From JAJXZJ01 sp050012855 (GTDB lineage: Bacteria > Verrucomicrobiota > Verrucomicrobiia > Limisphaerales > J093), in contig JBEKGJ010000013.1 in the NCBI GenBank assembly GCA_050012855.1, forward strand, positions 1-64,000: 64,000 nucleotides of DNA. The letters are read 5' to 3'. Position 1 is the first letter of the stretch, and every line of letters starts with the position of its first letter. Position numbers and translations under genes: made by a program. The notes under the pieces are model-generated. The model was not told the DNA's origin, did no database searches, and saw only the letters and a program-made list of their open reading frames with translations. This document shows, piece after piece, positions 61,001-64,000 of this stretch.

Positions 61001-61421
61001 AATCCCTCTCCGCCACGGAAATGGGAATCCCATCTTTCAACAACCGATAGACTTCCCGATTCGCCGCCTCCAGGCTCATGGCCGAACGGTCGCGGATCAA
61101 TTCATCCACCGCGGCGGCGATGGCCTCGGGCGGCAATGAGGGATTTAATCGCTCCAACGCCGCGCGCAACCGGGACACCAACACCACCTCGCCCTTCGTC
61201 TCGCGCCCAAGCGAAGCTCCCTCGCCCAATTGCCCCTCGCCCGTCGGACGGGAGAGGGTGGCCGCCGGCTGGGTGAGGGTTGTGGATTGGGCCGCCAGGC
61301 CGGGTGAGGGTGCGCCAAAGGTCTCCTCCAACGCCGACACCGTGGTCCAGCCAAGCTCCGCGAACAAGCCGATGGCGGGCTGCTCAACAAGCTGGTCTTC
61401 GGTGTAGGCGTGGGTGCTCAT
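58083..61421 (-). CDS. hsdR: Type I restriction endonuclease R subunit with altered Walker A
   Basis: 1112 residues, normal for HsdR. Nuclease residues: Asp200 (CRPDLVG), Glu214 and Lys216 (VIELKKPG). Motor: GSGKA at 353-357, DEAH at 451-454 (LADEAHRSQ), FTGTPL. The last Walker A residue should be Ser/Thr but is Ala (codon GCA), and VVGTDR replaces the usual VVxTDR. Residues ~35-70 (GAPSPGLAAQ...LGEGASL) and ~145-165 (DLRPPSPQGGEGKGG) are insertions resembling dispersed repeats. Part of the kinase/fic locus. It would translocate and cleave DNA with HsdM/HsdS, which are not nearby. Activity is doubtful. Confidence 0.9.
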   Translation of the reverse strand: MSTHAYTEDQLVEQPAIGLFAELGWTTVSALEETFGAPSPGLAAQSTTLTQPAATLSRPTGEGQLGEGASLGRETKGEVVLVSRLRAALERLNPSLPPEAIAAAVDELIRDRSAMSLEAANREVYRLLKDGIPISVAERDSTPGNISSDLRPPSPQGGEGKGGQTTVRVRVMDWEQPANNDFLLVSQFSVTGALYTCRPDLVGFVNGLPLVVIELKKPGVLAREAFDQNLTHYKAEIPQLFWFNALLIASNGTDSRVGSLTADWERFFEWKRIEREDEPRRVSLEVMIRGTCDRTRLLDLLESFTLFSEHKAGLVKIIAQNHQYLGVNNTIASMLKARTLGHGRGGVYWQTQGSGKAYSMVFFSQKVLRRIPGNWTFVVGTDRVELDDQIAKTFKATGAVSEAEGDQCHAASGAHLRELLRGNHRYVFTLIHKFQTPEMLCDRPDVIVLADEAHRSQYDTLALNMRAALPKAIFIAFTGTPLIAGEERTKDVFGDYVSIYDFQQSVEDGATVPLFYENRTPELQLVNPDLNDDIYDLIEAAELDPEQEAKLERELSRQYHILTRDDRLETVAQDIVRHFLGRGFIGKAMVVSIDKPTALKMHDKVRKHWAAETARVQQELARLGYLPKEERESAENRERASELARRLDVLKTTDMALIVSPGQNEIEQMKKHGLEIVPHRRRMNESEPPLDERFKDPEDPLRLVFVCAMWMTGFDAPSCSTMYLDKPLRNHTLMQTIARANRVFPGKHSGVIVDYANVFASLEKALAIYGPGGGGGGPVKDKAELVTELRTAVDAATTFCATRQVILPAIEQLVAGSFERLQRIDDAVNALISPDPLRREFLGHERLVSTLYSAVKPDPAALEFAGRVACLAAIADAIRTKLNPDPADITGVMGDIAKLLDASITGVGMPAKAAPVMDLSKIDFEALRKRFKQTEHQNTGIEVLKAAIRAQLEKLIRLNKTRADFAEKFEELIESYNNGSRNIEELFEELVRFSHSLSDEQQRHIRESMTEEELVIFDILTRPAPELSAEERAEVKKVARELLTRLKELLVLNWRQKSSARSQLKLAIEDLLDVGLPRIYTPELYRQKCSAVFEHVYESYPERDGGAYATAA

Positions 61422-61432
61422 GCTTTTTTCAA

Positions 61433-61473
61433 TACGTAGTTTAATACCTAGTTTCCGGGTTGTTACCTAGTTT
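61433..61473 (-). promoter_or_regulatory. Three direct repeats upstream of hsdR
   Basis: TACSTAGTTT occurs at 61433-61442, 61445-61454 and 61464-61473 (plus-strand reading), the last overlapping the fic stop. Spacings are 12 and 19 bases. On the minus strand the repeats end 12 bases before the hsdR start codon. They could be an operator for the fic/hsdR unit; the function is inference. Confidence 0.5.
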
Positions 61474-62513
61474 GTGATTTTCTCCCATTTTGCGCTCCGG
61501 CCCGTGCCGAGAGACTTGATTTTCTTCTCCTTTTGCAACCGGGCCAGGATTTGGCGGATCAAATCCAAACCGACACCGGGACATCCGGCCTGCAAGTCAG
61601 CGACGCGGAAGGTGCTGATTTGGCGCTCAACTGCGGCCAGAACCGCTTCGGTCTTTTCGCCGCGCGGTGACTTGAGTTGGCCGACACGCTGCTCAAACTC
61701 CTTGCACGCCTGCGTCAGGATGAAGAGCAGGAAATTCAGCGCCGGCCACGGGTCGTGTTTGCCCTCGTGCCAGCGTTGGGAGCTTTGTTCGAGGACTTCG
61801 TAGTAACGCTCCTTGTTGTCTTCGATGAGGCGTTCGAGGCTGATGTAGCGCCCGGCTTCGATCCCGCAATGGTAGCACGCGAGCAAGAACAGCAGGCGCG
61901 CCGTGCGGCCGTTGCCGTCGCGGAACGGATGGATGCACAGAAAATCCAGATTCAGAGCGGCGGCCAGCACGAGCGGGTGAACCCATTTTTCCCGCACGCC
62001 GCGCTGCCAGAGTTCCACCATCTCCGCCATCGCTTTGGCTGTTTGCTTTGCCGGGACGGTTTTGAACCGGACGCGGCTGCGGCCATTGGCGTAGGCCTGG
62101 ATGATGTCCACGTCCTTCTCCTTGTAAGCGCCGGCATCCCAGATTTCACCGCGACAAAGTTTATGAAGTTTCTTGATGGTGGCCTCGGAGATGGGAAGTT
62201 TTGCGCCGCTCTCGTGAACCAGTTTCAACGCGTCACGGTAGCCCCGCACCTCTTCCTCGTCGCGGTCGCGAAGCGTAGGCTTGCCGAACATCAACGTGCC
62301 GATGCGCGCCTGGTCCACCTCGACGCCTTCGATACGGTTGGAAGAAACGGCGCTTTCGATGAGCGCGTGTTCGCGGAGCAGTTTCAGCTTTTGCGGTGAT
62401 TGGCGGGTGAACAACTCCTGTTTGCCGCGCGCCTCGCCGAGGTCGGCGAGATACCACGCGGTGCGCGTGGGCAACGTGGGCGGTTCAGCAGCGAGTTGAC
62501 GGAGGGTCATCAT
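61467..62513 (-). CDS. Fic-family AMP-transferase
   Basis: 348 residues, start MMTLRQLAAEPPTLPTRTAW (two ATGs, 62513 and 62510). The Fic core motif HPFRDGNGR is at 195-203, with catalytic His195. An N-terminal inhibitory helix with the (S/T)xxxE(G/N) motif is present as SNRIEG (58-63), so this is a class II autoinhibited Fic. A C-terminal winged-helix-like segment follows (RVADLQAGCPGVGLDLIRQI). It would AMPylate or otherwise modify an unknown target. It sits between a truncated hsdR copy and full hsdR, all minus-strand. Confidence 0.92.
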   Translation of the reverse strand: MMTLRQLAAEPPTLPTRTAWYLADLGEARGKQELFTRQSPQKLKLLREHALIESAVSSNRIEGVEVDQARIGTLMFGKPTLRDRDEEEVRGYRDALKLVHESGAKLPISEATIKKLHKLCRGEIWDAGAYKEKDVDIIQAYANGRSRVRFKTVPAKQTAKAMAEMVELWQRGVREKWVHPLVLAAALNLDFLCIHPFRDGNGRTARLLFLLACYHCGIEAGRYISLERLIEDNKERYYEVLEQSSQRWHEGKHDPWPALNFLLFILTQACKEFEQRVGQLKSPRGEKTEAVLAAVERQISTFRVADLQAGCPGVGLDLIRQILARLQKEKKIKSLGTGRSAKWEKITN

Positions 62514-62522
62514 GGTTTTGAT

Positions 62523-62891
62523 TCAATACGTGTTCACCTTCAACTGCCCGGACAGCAGGCTCATGGCCGAACGGTCGCGGGTCAATACATCAATGGCGGC
62601 GGTGATGGCCTCGGGCGGCAGCGCATGGTGGCCCATGCGGCTCGCATTCAACCGCTCCAACGCCGCGCGCAACCGGGACACCAACACCACCTCGCCCTTC
62701 GTCTCGCGCCCGAGCGAAGCGCCCTCGCCCAACTGCCCCTCGCCCGTCGGACGGGAGAGGGTGGCCGCCAGGCCGGGTGAGGGTGCGCCGGAGGTTTCCT
62801 CCAGCGCCAACACCGTTTGCCAGCCATGCTCCGCGAACAACCCGATGGCGGGCTGCTCGACAAGCTGGTCTTCGGTGTAGACGTGGGACAT
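62523..62891 (-). pseudogene. Truncated HsdR N-terminal copy (hsdR')
   Basis: 122 codons starting MSHVYTEDQLVEQPAIGLFA. It matches HsdR (58083-61421) from its start to DRSAMS, including the inserted repeat TLSRPTGEGQLGEGASLG, but lacks 12 residues of that insert and has a 5-residue extra (ASRMGHH region). After RSAMSL it reads LSGQLKVNTY and stops, 9 bases before the fic start. The kinase stop lies 9 bases upstream. The nuclease and motor domains are absent. It may be expressed as a short protein or be a remnant of an earlier hsdR interrupted by fic. Confidence 0.8.
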
Positions 62892-62900
62892 AAAGTTCCA

Positions 62901-64000
62901 CTAAAGTCGTGGAGGCCATCCAAACGGCATCTCAGAGGGCGGACCCAGCTTGGCGTCCACCGCTTTTGATAGTAACCACATCCAGTGTTCATGAAACGCG
63001 TCTTCTTTCTCGTCATCAATCGCAATAGGGCCAAAAGCAAAGTTGCACCCACATAGGACGCCGGCTGCTGCCATATCGGCTGCGCTGCCAGGTACTTCAG
63101 CATGAGGCTCGAATCTCTGCTGTCGACCAAACGACCAATAGGAGGCTTCGTGCCAACGATAATCTGACGCACCTTTGAGTTTGGCAAACCACAACGACGC
63201 GGACCACAAGTAGTGAGGTTGGCGTTGATTCACCATGATCTGGTTGAACGCCACGACATCCCAGCCAGAAAGAGGAAACGAACCCGGCTCAAGGCTATTT
63301 GACCTTGATAGGTTGATGACGAGTTGGCCGTTGCCAAGCTGGCACTCGAAAACACCTCTGCCCCCGGTGGTCACACGCTTCGCGTTTGCTGCCTGCGAGT
63401 GAATCTTCCCCCAGAGTCGTTCGACATAATCAGTCAAGATTTCGCAACCACTCGTTGCGAGTGCGGACCGTGCTTCGCGTGCAGCATTTGCTGCGGCCTC
63501 GCGTGCCTGGGCCTCCTGCTCTTTGGTTGAAACATGAGCGGCTGCGGCAGCCAGAGCGCCCAAGGAACTTGCGCCGCCTGACGGCTGGGGTTTTCCGACG
63601 ATGTCCGCCAACAAACCACGAACCTCCGACAAGGACCGCCTGCTACTGGCGACCTTTCGGAGGCAGATGTTGACCAGCGTGGTCAGTCGCGGCTCGGAGC
63701 AACTGAAAGTCGGCACAGACGCATTTTGGTGTTCAGCCTGCGGGTTTCTCGTAAAAGGTGGCATCCCTGTGAGTAGGCAGAACGCGATACATCCGAGCGC
63801 ATAAACGTCGGTTGCGTGCGTGGCGCGCTCGCCACGCCACTGTTCAGGTGCGGCGTAGTAAGGGCTCAGGTGGTCTTTGAGCGTGTTGCTCGCCGTGGCC
63901 TCCTCCACAAACCGAGCAATTCCAAAATCCGCAATCTTCCATTTTCCTTCGTGCAGCAACACGTTGTCTGGCTTCAGGTCGCGATGAACCAACTCGCCAA
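62901..64000 (-). CDS. Ser/Thr protein kinase, C-terminal part (5' end outside window)
   Basis: The window cuts the gene at its 5' side; the visible frame starts with ELVHRDLKPDNVLL, the catalytic HRD loop (the N lobe with Lys is outside). DFGIARF follows, then PYYAAPEQWRGE and the HATDVYALGCIAF helix. After the kinase (~residue 145 of the visible part) comes an Ala/Glu-rich coiled region (STKEQEAQAREAAANAAREA) and a ~200-residue C-terminal domain of unknown family (EILTDYVERLWGKIHSQAAN, SYWSFGRQQRFEPH). No membrane helix is visible, so it is probably cytosolic. It is upstream in the same direction as hsdR', fic and hsdR. Confidence 0.85.
   Translation of the reverse strand, partial: GELVHRDLKPDNVLLHEGKWKIADFGIARFVEEATASNTLKDHLSPYYAAPEQWRGERATHATDVYALGCIAFCLLTGMPPFTRNPQAEHQNASVPTFSCSEPRLTTLVNICLRKVASSRRSLSEVRGLLADIVGKPQPSGGASSLGALAAAAAHVSTKEQEAQAREAAANAAREARSALATSGCEILTDYVERLWGKIHSQAANAKRVTTGGRGVFECQLGNGQLVINLSRSNSLEPGSFPLSGWDVVAFNQIMVNQRQPHYLWSASLWFAKLKGASDYRWHEASYWSFGRQQRFEPHAEVPGSAADMAAAGVLCGCNFAFGPIAIDDEKEDAFHEHWMWLLSKAVDAKLGPPSEMPFGWPPRL

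Overview
The window is 64 kb of GC-rich bacterial chromosome, most likely from a member of the Verrucomicrobiota (Limisphaerales/Pedosphaera-like). The evidence is a mix of genes typical of that group: Ig-like and PA14-like secreted proteins whose modules end in FYRV, Tat-exported Gfo/Idh/MocA and aldo/keto oxidoreductases, DUF1080, DUF5009, RhaT, LpxI (so a lipid A outer membrane) and PVC-type phage-like sigma-factor fragments. No rRNA, tRNA or CRISPR array was seen. The taxonomic call is inference from content, not from a marker tree.

Layout. 1-5517: the 3' end of an IS1380-type transposase, a secreted Ig-repeat protein, a probable outer-membrane protein, then lgt and an rluD-type gene overlapping by 4 bp. 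5855-13037: a compact stress island of visibly lower GC, with entericidin, a DUF3309-like peptide, CsbD, dodecin, bacterioferritin, a small basic protein, a nitroreductase, a large catalase and an alpha/beta hydrolase. It ends in two truncated genes (an FAD oxidoreductase and an acetolactate synthase). The two small envelope genes at its left edge share an almost identical 24-bp upstream element. 13504-16831: an array of poorly known small genes separated by integron attC-like sites, with no integrase in view (CALIN-like). 17253-23450: a phage-like sigma fragment, a GNAT-like protein, rubrerythrin and a large TPR/VCBS/ASPIC lipoprotein.

23729-27602 is housekeeping: rpsP-khpA-trmD-rplS (no rimM), rnhB, yraN and mutM. 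27952-36202 holds large secreted or membrane proteins: an SUMF1-type protein, an SGNH/TPR protein and a 1353-residue PA14-like protein, with intergenic spaces full of dispersed repeats. 36440-57371 carries metabolic and envelope genes: a stand-alone homocysteine methyltransferase with a corrinoid protein, DUF5009, lpxI, a DUF6600 protein, gnd, Gfo/Idh/MocA, a LytTR regulator, a ROK kinase, a GmhA-like SIS protein, an aldo/keto reductase, DUF1080, an SDR epimerase, a TonB-like lipoprotein, rhaT, a broken nusG paralogue, a GST, PIN-PhoH and glcF.

58083-64000 (minus strand) looks like a defence locus: a Ser/Thr kinase (cut by the window end), a duplicated N-terminal fragment of HsdR, a Fic AMP-transferase and full-length HsdR, closely packed in one direction. 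HsdR carries two in-frame insertions resembling dispersed repeats and a Walker A motif ending in Ala instead of Ser/Thr. No hsdM or hsdS is present in the window.

The strongest leads are the kinase/hsdR'/fic/hsdR locus, the attC-bounded cassettes of unknown function, and the shared 24-bp element in front of the stress genes.
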